Shown: piece after piece, positions 1 to 6,320 of the stretch | Layout: every line of letters starts with the position of its first letter | How positions within the stretch are numbered: position 1 is the first letter of the stretch | Source of the DNA: Phycisphaerae bacterium | GTDB lineage: Bacteria; Planctomycetota; Phycisphaerae; Phycisphaerales; SM1A02 | Length of the DNA stretch: 9,686 nucleotides | NCBI GenBank assembly: GCA_016873355.1 | Contig: VGXK01000050.1 | Coordinates: 1 to 9,686 of the forward strand | Reading direction: 5' to 3' | The notes under the pieces: model-generated | The model's input: only the letters and a program-made list of their open reading frames with translations | Databases searched by the model: none | What the model was told of the DNA's origin: nothing | Translations under genes and position numbers: made by a program

Positions 1-674
1 GCGCGAGCGGCGATGTCGTCGTCGATCGTCTCCATGCGCTTCTTCGTGAGCGGCCCGGTGTCCTTGATCGTCTGCTTGCCCACGCGGCCGAAGCGCGGAT
101 CGACGGTCGGGTCGTCGCGGTCGCTCGCCTTGCAGTCGAGCACGCCGCGCGGGCCGTACTTTTCGCGGAACGCCGGGTCCTTCGGATAGTCGGGAAGTTC
201 AGGCTCCTCCTCGGCGTTCAGGTGATAGAGGTTGCCGTAGAACTCGTCGAAGCCGTGCACGGTGGGGAGGAACTCGTTGCGGTCGCCGAGATGGTTCTTG
301 CCGAACTGCCCGGTGGAGTAGCCCATCGACTTGAGCACCGTGGCGATCGTGGGATCTTCCTTCTGAAGTCCGAGCGTGGCGCCGGGCAAGCCGACCTTGG
401 TGAGTCCCGTGCGCAGGCCGTGCTGTCCGGTGATGAAGGACGCGCGGCCCGCCGTGCAGCTCTGCTCGGCGTAGTAGTCGGTGAAGATCATGCCGTCCTT
501 GGCGACGCTGTCGATGTTCGGCGTTCGATAGCCCATCAGGCCCATCGAGTAGGCGCTGACGTTCGACTGACCGATGTCGTCGCCCCAGATGATCACGATG
601 TTGGGCTGCTGCTGCGCAAGCGCCGAGGCGGCGAGTGCGGCGGCGGTCGCGATTCCGGCGATCGGGTGGCGCAT
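1..674 (-). CDS. Secreted sulfatase (arylsulfatase-like), N-terminal part, cut by window edge
   Basis: The visible 224 residues are the N-terminal part of a type I (formylglycine-dependent) sulfatase, which hydrolyses sulfate esters, here probably outside the cytoplasm. A signal peptide spans residues 1 to about 20 (ending ALA before QQQPN). The first metal-binding acidic pair is D32-D33 in WGDDIG. The nucleophile motif C73-T-A-G-R77 lies in SCTAGRASFITGQ, and active-site Lys126 and His128 lie in FGKNHLGD. The motif has Ala where the common consensus has Pro (C-x-P-x-R); C/S-x-P/A-x-R is known for the family, so the enzyme is probably active once the Cys becomes formylglycine. The start is supported by GAGGA (681-685 on the complement) six bases upstream. 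Family members are usually around 500 residues, so more than half lies outside the window. The substrate cannot be told from this part; 'arylsulfatase' is the usual generic label. Confidence 0.93.
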   Translation of the reverse strand, partial: MRHPIAGIATAAALAASALAQQQPNIVIIWGDDIGQSNVSAYSMGLMGYRTPNIDSVAKDGMIFTDYYAEQSCTAGRASFITGQHGLRTGLTKVGLPGATLGLQKEDPTIATVLKSMGYSTGQFGKNHLGDRNEFLPTVHGFDEFYGNLYHLNAEEEPELPDYPKDPAFREKYGPRGVLDCKASDRDDPTVDPRFGRVGKQTIKDTGPLTKKRMETIDDDIAAR

Positions 675-707
675 GAGAAATCCTCGAGAGGGTGAACGGC
701 GCGCGAA

Positions 708-739
708 GAGCCCCGATCGTACGAGAACGATCGGGGCTC
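708..739 (-). terminator. Hairpin terminator candidate after the CHRD gene
   Basis: A perfect 13-bp stem (gagccccgatcgt pairing with acgatcggggctc) closes a 6-base loop at 721-726. It sits about 30 bases beyond the stop of the CHRD gene and about 35 bases before the sulfatase start, both on the minus strand. No real T tract follows on the minus strand (TTCGCG), so termination is inferred from stem strength and position. It would separate the two genes' transcripts. Confidence 0.6.
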
Positions 740-770
740 GTTGCGCTGGCCTGGCGTTGATGCGCGAGAT

Positions 771-1757
771 TCAGATCGGGCAGGGGCCCCAGCCGCCGAG
801 CAGCGAACCGAGATCGTCGCCGTCGACGCTGCAGTCGCGATTGAAGTCCGCATCGCAACCGGGGCACGGGCCCCATTGACCCAGCAGCGTGCCGAGGTCG
901 TCGCCGTCCACTTCACCGCTTCCGTCGAAATCCCATGGACACGTCGAAGGCGTCGGCGCAACGAGTTGCTCGCGCACCGCGCCGCCGGGGAACTCGGCGT
1001 TGTGGATGTTCACGTAATGTCCCGCGGGATTGCCCAGGAGCGCGTCGATCGTCGCGTTCGTCTGATTCGCCGCCGAGTTGATGAGCGTGCCCGCTCCGCC
1101 GGTGGTGGCCACGCCGAGACTGACGAGAGCGGGACCGGCCACTCCGTCGGCGCCGGTGTGGATGTGCATGGCCGTCGGCGCCGCGATGTTCGAGTACGTG
1201 TAGTTCCACGAGATCGTGTTCGTGCCCGGGTTGACCGTGAGCGAACCCGAAGCGGAGCCGTCGCAGTCACCAGGGCCCGGCACTTCATTTTGACCGAGCA
1301 GCGTCATCGGATAGACGGTCGCGGGCATCGGAATCAGCTGCCCGCGCACGGCGCCACCGGGGAAGGCCGCGTTGTGGATGTTCACGTAGAAGCCGGGTGG
1401 GTTCGCCAGGATGGTGTTGATGTTGGCCGCCGTCGTCGCCGTCGAGCTGATCAGCGTGCCCGCGCCGCCGCTGGTGGCCACGCCCAGATTCACCAGGACG
1501 CCACCCGCCGCGCCCGCGGCGCCGGTGTGGATGTGCATCGCCGTCGGCGCCGCGATGTTGGCGAAGGCGAAGCTCCATGAGATCGTGTTCGTGGTCTTGT
1601 CGATCGTGAGCACTCCGGTGGCGGTGCCGTCCGGATCGCCCGGGCCGGGGACTTCCTGCGCGCCCGACATGTTGAGGTTGAACTTCTCCGCCATCGCCGG
1701 AGCGACGACGAACGCGATGGCGATGAGTGCTGGCACGACACGTCGATGCAGGGGCAT
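771..1757 (-). CDS. Secreted two-CHRD-domain protein with C-terminal dockerin-like tag
   Basis: This 328-residue exported protein has a signal peptide at 1-23 (MPLHRRVV... ending AMA before EKF). Two CHRD (chordin-type) domains follow at about 24-143 and 147-266, each with the signatures AMHIHTG (M74 and M197) and YVNIHNAxFPGGAVRxQL. The two copies are offset by exactly 123 residues. The C-terminus carries two EF-hand-like loops, D276-D287 (DFDGSGEVDGDD) and D304-D315 (DFNRDCSVDGDD), each followed by LG-x-LLG-x-WGPC. CHRD domains occur in many bacterial secreted proteins and have no settled function; no enzyme activity is assigned. The start at 1757 is chosen over one at 1868 because AGGAG lies six bases upstream and the signal peptide begins there. 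The gene is divergent from the transporter, and a hairpin follows its stop. Confidence 0.9.
   Translation of the reverse strand: MPLHRRVVPALIAIAFVVAPAMAEKFNLNMSGAQEVPGPGDPDGTATGVLTIDKTTNTISWSFAFANIAAPTAMHIHTGAAGAAGGVLVNLGVATSGGAGTLISSTATTAANINTILANPPGFYVNIHNAAFPGGAVRGQLIPMPATVYPMTLLGQNEVPGPGDCDGSASGSLTVNPGTNTISWNYTYSNIAAPTAMHIHTGADGVAGPALVSLGVATTGGAGTLINSAANQTNATIDALLGNPAGHYVNIHNAEFPGGAVREQLVAPTPSTCPWDFDGSGEVDGDDLGTLLGQWGPCPGCDADFNRDCSVDGDDLGSLLGGWGPCPI
1152..1559. repeat. Tandem duplication within the CHRD gene (369-bp period)
   Basis: The 39 bases at 1152-1190 recur at 1521-1559 with one mismatch, 369 bp (123 codons) apart. They encode the AMHIHTG core of each CHRD domain. The spacing equals the domain spacing, so this reflects an in-frame duplication of the whole domain, with this core best kept at DNA level. 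Confidence 0.85.
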
Positions 1758-2064
1758 GTTGGTCTCCTCTCGTCTTCCTTCGTGAACGGTCCGACCGATC
1801 CGCTGGAAGCGCGATGCGCGAAATGAGCGTGGCGACGGGCGAGCCGCATGCTCGCTCGACGCCGCCATGCGCGGACAAAGGTAACCCGGGAGCGATCGGC
1901 GTCGAGAAGGGAAGTGCGCAGATTTCAGATGAGCGTCGCTTCATGCCTCTTTTGCGGCGCCGGATCGGGGCGTCGGCGGCGCCGCATCGGGGCGTCGACG
2001 GCGCCGGACCTGGGTCGCGGCCGTCGCCGCAACGATCGCGCCGGCCTCGGTATCGTGCCCGCCG
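1758..2064. promoter_or_regulatory. Divergent intergenic region between CHRD gene and transporter
   Basis: This 307-bp stretch contains no convincing gene. It must hold the promoters of the CHRD gene (leftward) and the transporter (rightward). It has a small inverted repeat, gcgagc-cgcat-gctcgc, at 1839-1855 and a 22-bp-period repeat at 1954-2008, annotated separately. I could not identify a clear -35/-10 pair on either strand. Confidence 0.55.
1954..2008. repeat. 22-bp tandem repeat (2.5 copies) with cggcgccg palindromes
   Basis: Copies start at 1954, 1976 and 1998. The first two differ at two positions or fewer across 22 bp; the third is partial (11 bp). Each contains the 8-base palindrome cggcgccg, at 1955-1962, 1977-1984 and 1999-2006, so the palindromes recur about every two helical turns. 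The array ends 56 bp before the transporter start, where operator sites would be expected. A regulatory role is inference; simple GC-rich slippage is the alternative. Confidence 0.7.
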
Positions 2065-3516
2065 ATGGCAACCACCGATCGCGCCGGAGTCGGAGCCTCG
2101 CCGCCGAGCTTGACGAAGGTCATCGCCGCTTCGAGCGCGGGCACCCTCATCGAGTGGTACGACTTCTACATCTTCGGCGCACTGGCGTTCACGCTCGCGG
2201 ACGTCTTCTTCCCGAAGGCGAGCGGCGCGGCGGCGCTGCTCGGCACGCTCGCCACCTTCGCGATCGGATTCGTCGTGCGGCCGTTCGGTGCACTGCTCTT
2301 CGGCTACATCGGCGATCGCGTGGGCCGTAAGTACACGTTCATGCTCACGCTGCTGCTCATGGGAGGCGCCACGTTCCTGATCGGCGTCCTGCCGGGATTC
2401 GCGGTGCACGGCGGATGGCCCGGTATCGGCTGGGCGGCGCCGACTCTGCTCGTGGTGCTGCGGCTGCTCCAGGGATTGGCGCTGGGCGGTGAGTACGGCG
2501 GCGCGGCCACCTATGTGGCCGAGCATGCGCCGGAGGGGCGCCGCGGATTCTGGACGAGCTGGATCCAGACCACCGCCACGCTCGGCCTGCTGTTGTCGCT
2601 GGCGGTGATCCTCGGCTGCCGCTCGATCATGTCGCCCGAGCAGTTCGCGGCGTGGGGCTGGCGCATTCCCTTCTGGCTCTCGATCGTGCTCGTGGCGTTC
2701 TCCTACTACATCCGCCGGCGCATGGACGAATCGCCCGCGTTCAAGGCGCTTCAGCGCGACGGCAAGGTCAGCCGCAATCCGTTCAAGGAGTCGTTCGCCA
2801 ACTGGGCGAATCTGCGCATCGTGCTGATCGCACTCTTCGGCGCCACGGCGGGGCAGGGCGTCGTCTGGTACACGGGCCAGTTCTACGCGCTGAACTTCAT
2901 CAAGGGCACGCTCAAGATCAACGCGACGCAGGCGGAGTTCGTGGTCGGCGCGGCGCTGATCGCGGCGACGCCCTTCTTCATCGTCTTCGGGGCGCTGAGC
3001 GATCGAATCGGGCGACGGCCGATCATGATCGCGGGCTGCGCGCTGGCGGTGCTTGCGTACTACCCGATCTACATGGAAATGCAGGCGGTGGCGACGGACG
3101 CAGCCGCCGCGCTCGCATCCGGCGCCGGCGGCGCTGGCGCGAGCGCCGGTAGCGCCAGCGCGGGCGCCGGTGGTTCGGCGTCGAATGCGTCGTCGACGGC
3201 GTTGACGCTCGGCGGCGCCTCCGCGTGGAAGCTCGGCGCGCTCGTCTGGATCCAGGTGCTCTTCGTGACGATGGTGTACGGGCCGATCGCGGCGTACCTG
3301 GTTGAGCTCTTTCCCACGCGCATCCGCTATTCGTCCATGTCGTTGCCGTACCACATCGGCAACGGCGTCTTCGGTGGCATGGTGCCGTTCATCGGGCAGC
3401 TGCTCGTGGAGCGGACGAAGAATCCGCTCTCGGGCCTCTGGTATCCGATGGCGGTGGCCACCCTGACGGTGATCGTGGGACTTGCTTTGCGCTCGCAGCG
3501 ATCGGCGCCCGATTGA
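2065..3516 (+). CDS. MFS transporter, metabolite:H+ symporter (MHS) family
   Basis: This 483-residue inner-membrane protein belongs to the MHS branch of the major facilitator superfamily (ProP, KgtP and ShiA relatives), which imports organic acids, osmolytes or similar solutes with protons. Family signatures are IEWYDFYIFG (29-38), RPFGALLFGYIGDRVGRK (72-89, including loop motif A), LRLLQGLALGGEYGGAATY (132-150) and a second motif A, GALSDRIGRRP (309-319). Transmembrane segments are evident throughout, and the C-terminal half has the usual AAYLVELFPTRIRYSSMSLPYHIGNG block (409-434 in part). Odd points: an Ala/Gly/Ser-only stretch at about 342-385 replaces the loop before the next membrane helix, and no Shine-Dalgarno sequence precedes the ATG. 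The substrate cannot be predicted; uptake of polymer-degradation products or of an osmolyte are both possible. The nearest same-strand genes are the mini-ORF and the GH5 gene, too far apart (163 and 175 bp gaps) to call an operon. Confidence 0.93.
   Translation: MATTDRAGVGASPPSLTKVIAASSAGTLIEWYDFYIFGALAFTLADVFFPKASGAAALLGTLATFAIGFVVRPFGALLFGYIGDRVGRKYTFMLTLLLMGGATFLIGVLPGFAVHGGWPGIGWAAPTLLVVLRLLQGLALGGEYGGAATYVAEHAPEGRRGFWTSWIQTTATLGLLLSLAVILGCRSIMSPEQFAAWGWRIPFWLSIVLVAFSYYIRRRMDESPAFKALQRDGKVSRNPFKESFANWANLRIVLIALFGATAGQGVVWYTGQFYALNFIKGTLKINATQAEFVVGAALIAATPFFIVFGALSDRIGRRPIMIAGCALAVLAYYPIYMEMQAVATDAAAALASGAGGAGASAGSASAGAGGSASNASSTALTLGGASAWKLGALVWIQVLFVTMVYGPIAAYLVELFPTRIRYSSMSLPYHIGNGVFGGMVPFIGQLLVERTKNPLSGLWYPMAVATLTVIVGLALRSQRSAPD
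3088..3219 (+). repeat. Low-complexity Ala/Gly/Ser-coding tract inside the transporter
   Basis: Codons for residues 342-385 are almost all GCN, GGN and TCN/AGC, made from ggcgcc/gcgccg-type repeats, and give sequence such as GAGGAGASAGSASAGAGG. It lies between two membrane helices and is probably a flexible loop. Confidence 0.8.
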
Positions 3517-3679
3517 GATTTCGCACGCCGTTGAGATCGGGAGGCACAAGGATTGTCGCCGTTGGTCGAGGCGTTTGCGCGGACCGCAGAGGTAGGCTTC
3601 CGCTTCGGTTCGTGCGGAGCAGGTCGATCGAGCCGCGTCGGCGCGAGCGCCGCTCCGACTCCTGGTGGGAGGAAGCGAC

Positions 3680-3814
3680 ATGCCGCAGAGTGCTTTCGAC
3701 GGCGATCGACGATTCGTTCTCGCGATGACTGCGGCGCTGGCCGCGTTCGCGGTGCCCCTGGCGCCCGCGCTCGCCGACGGCTGTCTTCCGCAGGATCTCA
3801 ATCGAGATGGATAG
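3680..3814 (+). pseudogene. Signal peptide plus truncated dockerin-like tag (gene remnant or tiny secreted peptide)
   Basis: A 44-codon frame begins at ATG 3680 with a strong GGGAGGA (3667-3673) six bases upstream. It encodes a good signal peptide (basic DRRFVLAM, hydrophobic core to about residue 32, ending PALA before DGC) and then CLPQDLNRDG followed by TAG. That ending is the first half of the EF-hand loop found in the three tagged proteins of this window (D-L-N-x-D-G-x-V-D-G-x-D-L). After the stop the same frame reads VGGA, where an intact tag has VDGA or VDGS. This looks like a tag damaged by a nonsense mutation and a small indel. There is no mature domain between signal and tag, so either a protein body was deleted or the ancestor was a short signal-plus-tag protein. 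It could still be translated as a short exported peptide. A 6-bp GC hairpin (3823-3837) follows the stop. Confidence 0.6.
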
Positions 3815-3822
3815 GTCGGCGG

Positions 3823-3837
3823 CGCGCCTGAGGCGCG
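3823..3837 (+). terminator. Small GC hairpin just after the mini-ORF stop
   Basis: The stem cgcgcc/ggcgcg with loop tga starts nine bases after the TAG of the mini-ORF. It lacks a T tract and is short, so it is only a weak terminator candidate. It may simply be leftover tag sequence (gcgcc...ggcgc is typical of the VDGADLGA codons). Confidence 0.25.
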
Positions 3838-3989
3838 GCACGGGAAACGCGTGGTCGATCGCCAAGTTCCCGGCCTTCCGGGGTCGCTTCTCCCGCCGAC
3901 GCAGGTCAAACATGGCTTGATGCGGCGCGTAGGACGGCCATCGGGCGGATCACGATGCCCGGCCAGGGCACGCGAAAGGAAGTGGGACG

Positions 3990-5402
3990 ATGAGTTGCAA
4001 CGGTTTCATGCGCGCGCAGCCGCGCGTCGAACGGCAGGCGGTCTCCAGTTGGCTCCGCTTGCCTCGAACGAGCGTCACGCAATCCGCCGCCGCACTGCTT
4101 GCGGCCGCTTCGCTTCAAGCCGTTGCGCACTCGGGTACCGGCTACCTCTCGACGAGCGGCAACCAGATCGTCGACGGCGCCGGCAATTCGGTGCGCATCA
4201 CCGGCATCAACTGGTTCGGATTCGAAACGGGCACGCACGTCGTGCACGGCCTCTGGACGCGCAACTACAAGGACATGCTCCAGCAGGTGAAGGACCTCGG
4301 CTTCAACACGCTCCGCATTCCCTACTGCAATGCGGCGCTCTCGCCGGGCGCGACCACGAACAGCATCAACAACTGGGCGAATCCCGATCTCGAAGGGCTT
4401 TCCCCGATCCAGGTGCTCGACAAGATCGTCGAGCACTGCGGCGAGCTCGGACTGCGGGTGATTCTCGATCGGCACTCGGCGCTCGCCGACAATTTTTGGA
4501 ATGAGAACCTCTGGTACATCCCGGGAAGTCCCACCTGGACCGAACAGCGCTGGATCGACGACTGGGTGATGCTCGCGGGTCGATACGGGGGCAACGCCAC
4601 CGTCATCGGCGCCGATCTCTTCAACGAGCCCAAGAACAGCGCCACCTGGGGAAACAGCGCGCCGGCCACGGACTGGAACAGGGCCGCCGAGCGCTGCGGC
4701 AACGCGATTCTCGCGGCGAATCCCGAGTGGCTCATCATCGTCGAAGGCGTGCAGACCTTCGCCGGCCAGAGCACCTGGTGGGGCGGCAACCTGATGGGCG
4801 CCGCGTCGTTTCCCGTGGTGCTGAGCGCACCGAACAAGCTCGTCTACTCCATGCACGACTACCCGGCAAGCGTTCACGCGCAGCCGTGGTTCGGTGCGCC
4901 GAACTATCCGGCGAATCTGCCGGGCGTCTGGAACGGATTCTGGGGTTACCTCTTTGCGCAGAACACCGCGCCGCTGCTGCTGGGCGAGTTCGGCACCAAG
5001 CTTCAGACGACGAGCGATCAGGAGTGGCTCGACACGCTGATGCAATACATCGACGGTGATCTCGACCTCGACGGCCAGAGCGACCTTCCGATCGGCGCCA
5101 AGGGAATGAGCTGGACCTTCTGGTGCCTCAATCCCAACAGCGGCGACACCGGCGGAATCCTCGCCGACGATTGGATCACGGTGAACGTGGTCAAGATGGC
5201 GTATCTCCAGGACAGTCTGGCGCCGTTGATCGGCGCCGCATGCGCCGCCGATCTCGACGGCAGCGGCATCGTCGACGGCGCCGATCTCGGCGCACTGCTC
5301 GGCAATTGGGGCGGCGCCGGCTCGGCCGCCGACTTCAACGGCGACGGCACGGTCGACGGCTCGGACCTCGGCGAACTACTCGGCGAGTGGGGCCCGTGCT
5401 GA
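3990..5402 (+). CDS. Secreted GH5 endoglucanase (cellulase) with C-terminal dockerin-like tag
   Basis: This 470-residue glycoside hydrolase family 5 enzyme is predicted to cleave internal beta-1,4-glucosidic bonds of cellulose or related beta-glucans outside the cytoplasm. It resembles the GH5_1 type of Acidothermus cellulolyticus E1: YLSTSGNQIVDGAGNSVRIT, GINWFGFETGTHVVHGLW and WWGGNLMGA match that family's style from memory. The signal peptide runs to about residue 47 (ending AVA before HSG). Catalytic features are Arg109 (NTLRIPY), acid/base Glu213 (FNEP), His289 and Tyr291 (MHDY), nucleophile Glu333 (LGEFG) and Trp375 (MSWTFW). An Asp-rich insert (DGDLDLDGQSDL, 355-366) could bind calcium. 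EF-hand loops D421-D432 and D448-D459 form the tag, ending EWGPC. AAAGGAAG (3975-3982) precedes the start; Met7 is an alternative. No carbohydrate-binding module is visible. Confidence 0.95.
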   Translation: MSCNGFMRAQPRVERQAVSSWLRLPRTSVTQSAAALLAAASLQAVAHSGTGYLSTSGNQIVDGAGNSVRITGINWFGFETGTHVVHGLWTRNYKDMLQQVKDLGFNTLRIPYCNAALSPGATTNSINNWANPDLEGLSPIQVLDKIVEHCGELGLRVILDRHSALADNFWNENLWYIPGSPTWTEQRWIDDWVMLAGRYGGNATVIGADLFNEPKNSATWGNSAPATDWNRAAERCGNAILAANPEWLIIVEGVQTFAGQSTWWGGNLMGAASFPVVLSAPNKLVYSMHDYPASVHAQPWFGAPNYPANLPGVWNGFWGYLFAQNTAPLLLGEFGTKLQTTSDQEWLDTLMQYIDGDLDLDGQSDLPIGAKGMSWTFWCLNPNSGDTGGILADDWITVNVVKMAYLQDSLAPLIGAACAADLDGSGIVDGADLGALLGNWGGAGSAADFNGDGTVDGSDLGELLGEWGPC

Positions 5403-5423
5403 TCGCGCTCGCGGCGCGACGAC

Positions 5424-5439
5424 CACGACCGCGGTCGTG
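5424..5439. terminator. Perfect 16-bp palindrome between convergent genes
   Basis: The sequence cacgaccgcggtcgtg is fully self-complementary and lies 22 bases after the GH5 stop and 24 bases before the stop of the convergent small gene. Position suggests a shared bidirectional terminator, but there is no loop or T tract, so a protein-binding site is equally possible. Confidence 0.35.
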
Positions 5440-5462
5440 CGCGTGCATGCGAACGCGACGAC

Positions 5463-5741
5463 TCATGCGGTCGGGGTCGGCTCGGGAACCGGCGAAGGCG
5501 GCCCGTCGTCGCAATCATCATCGGGCAGCGTGGGCGGACGATCGCCGTAGTCCATCTCGCCGTTGAAGTAGGACGAGAGAACGCGCAACGCCGCCTGAGC
5601 CACGCTCGTTTCGAGGGCGCTGAGCGAGCGTGCGGGAACGGTCACGTCGCAGGTGTGCGTCACGCTTTCGCAGTAGCTGAGGTAATCGAGCGCGGCGCGA
5701 ACACGCGCCGGCACGATCGAGCGGCCGATCGAGTAGGTCAT
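5463..5741 (-). CDS. Small hypothetical protein, 92 residues
   Basis: I do not recognise this family. The frame looks coding: third codon positions are strongly G/C and composition is balanced (Tyr, Phe, Cys, His, Met), unlike the Arg-rich shadow frames nearby. Residues 11-23 and 39-58 look like two amphipathic helices (ARVRAALDYLSY and SALETSVAQAALRVLSSYF), separated by a segment with C24 and C31. The tail from residue 62 is acidic and proline-rich (DDDCDDG then PPSPVPEPTP) and probably disordered, with a third Cys at 77. There is no signal peptide or membrane segment, so it is likely cytoplasmic. The start at 5741 has only a weak upstream GGAT. It lies convergent to the GH5 gene and 510 bp or more from anything upstream on its strand. 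Confidence 0.62.
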   Translation of the reverse strand: MTYSIGRSIVPARVRAALDYLSYCESVTHTCDVTVPARSLSALETSVAQAALRVLSSYFNGEMDYGDRPPTLPDDDCDDGPPSPVPEPTPTA

Positions 5742-6251
5742 TGGTCACATCCGATCTCGCACGGCGACGCGATTCGATGCGGCGCCGCTGCGGGGTGCGG
5801 GTTCCGGCATTGGCCGGCCGTCCGCACGCTGCGAACTTCAGCCGGCCCTTCGTGGGTCCTTGCGATGTCCTTGCTGGGTTCGGAGCAGGCGCATGGCGCC
5901 TCCATTCGGGTGCGAAGATCGCGCACGGCGCGCGATGGAAAACGAGGGCACATGATGTCTCGACTCCGGAATCAGTCAAGCGCGGAGTCGCGATTTCGAC
6001 GCGACATTGCCCGCGAGGGCGGCGATCGAACGAGCACGCAACCATGGAACCATCGGCATTCCGCAGCGAGGCGACGATCTCTTCAGGCCGTTGCCGCTTC
6101 CATCAACCTGATCCCTCTTACGAAAGACTGCTCTCGTGCCCTCGGGCCGCGACAGTCTCTCACAAGACCTGGACCTGTTCAGCGCACCTCAGTCGGCACG
6201 GCGAGAAGCGTGCGCATGCGCTCATTGAGTGCGAAGTTCGCATGCAATGAA
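5742..6251. other. Gene-free, hairpin-rich region upstream of the small protein
   Basis: I see no credible coding sequence on either strand over about 500 bp; open frames here are Arg/His/Ser-rich and lack family motifs. Instead there are six separate stem-loops: 5887-5901 (6 bp), 5918-5936 (7 bp), 5987-6005 (6 bp), 6009-6020 (4 bp, GCGA tetraloop), 6070-6095 (7 bp with one G-T pair) and 6125-6158 (6 bp with an inner gcc/ggc stem). It could hold a long 5' leader of the small gene, an unrecognised non-coding RNA, or decayed sequence. Confidence 0.45.
5952..5979 (-). promoter_or_regulatory. Candidate sigma70-type promoter for the small gene
   Basis: On the minus strand, TTGACT (complement of 5974-5979, five of six matches to TTGACA) and CATCAT (complement of 5952-5957, four of six to TATAAT) are 16 bp apart. 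It would give a leader of about 200 bases before the small gene at 5741, containing the hairpins at 5918-5936 and 5887-5901. Planctomycete promoters are poorly defined, so this is weak. Confidence 0.25.
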
Positions 6252-6284
6252 ACGGCCCCGCGCGGAGTTCTCGCGCGGGGCCGT
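6252..6284 (-). terminator. Strong hairpin terminator after the beta-helix gene
   Basis: A perfect 13-bp stem (acggccccgcgcg with cgcgcggggccgt) closes a 7-base loop (gagttct, 6265-6271) 36 bases beyond the TAG stop of the beta-helix gene. On the minus strand it is followed by TTTCATT, a short T-rich stretch. It is probably an intrinsic terminator. Confidence 0.75.
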
Positions 6285-6320
6285 CGAACGCCCTGTTCCT
6301 CTTTCGCCGCGATCCGCCCG

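Noticed and set aside
3812..3814. TAG as a recoded sense codon (readthrough)
   Set aside because: The frame after it does not restore the tag beyond VGGA, and the beta-helix gene uses TAG as its ordinary stop.
1285..3909. Very long open frame (874 codons) on the minus strand opposite the transporter
   Set aside because: It is Arg/Ala/His-rich with no family motifs and runs through both the transporter and the CHRD gene in another frame; high GC removes stop codons by chance.
5987..6020. Hairpins resembling CRISPR repeat stems
   Set aside because: There is no recurrence at 60-75 bp intervals and no cas gene in the window.
5741..6250. 169-codon plus-strand frame in the gene-free region
   Set aside because: Rich in Arg, His and Ser with no recognisable fold and no ribosome site; the DNA is better described as hairpin-rich non-coding sequence.
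5742..6320. A tRNA gene in the largest intergenic region
   Set aside because: GGTTC-like strings (around 5808 and 5877) lack the paired acceptor, D and anticodon arms on either strand.
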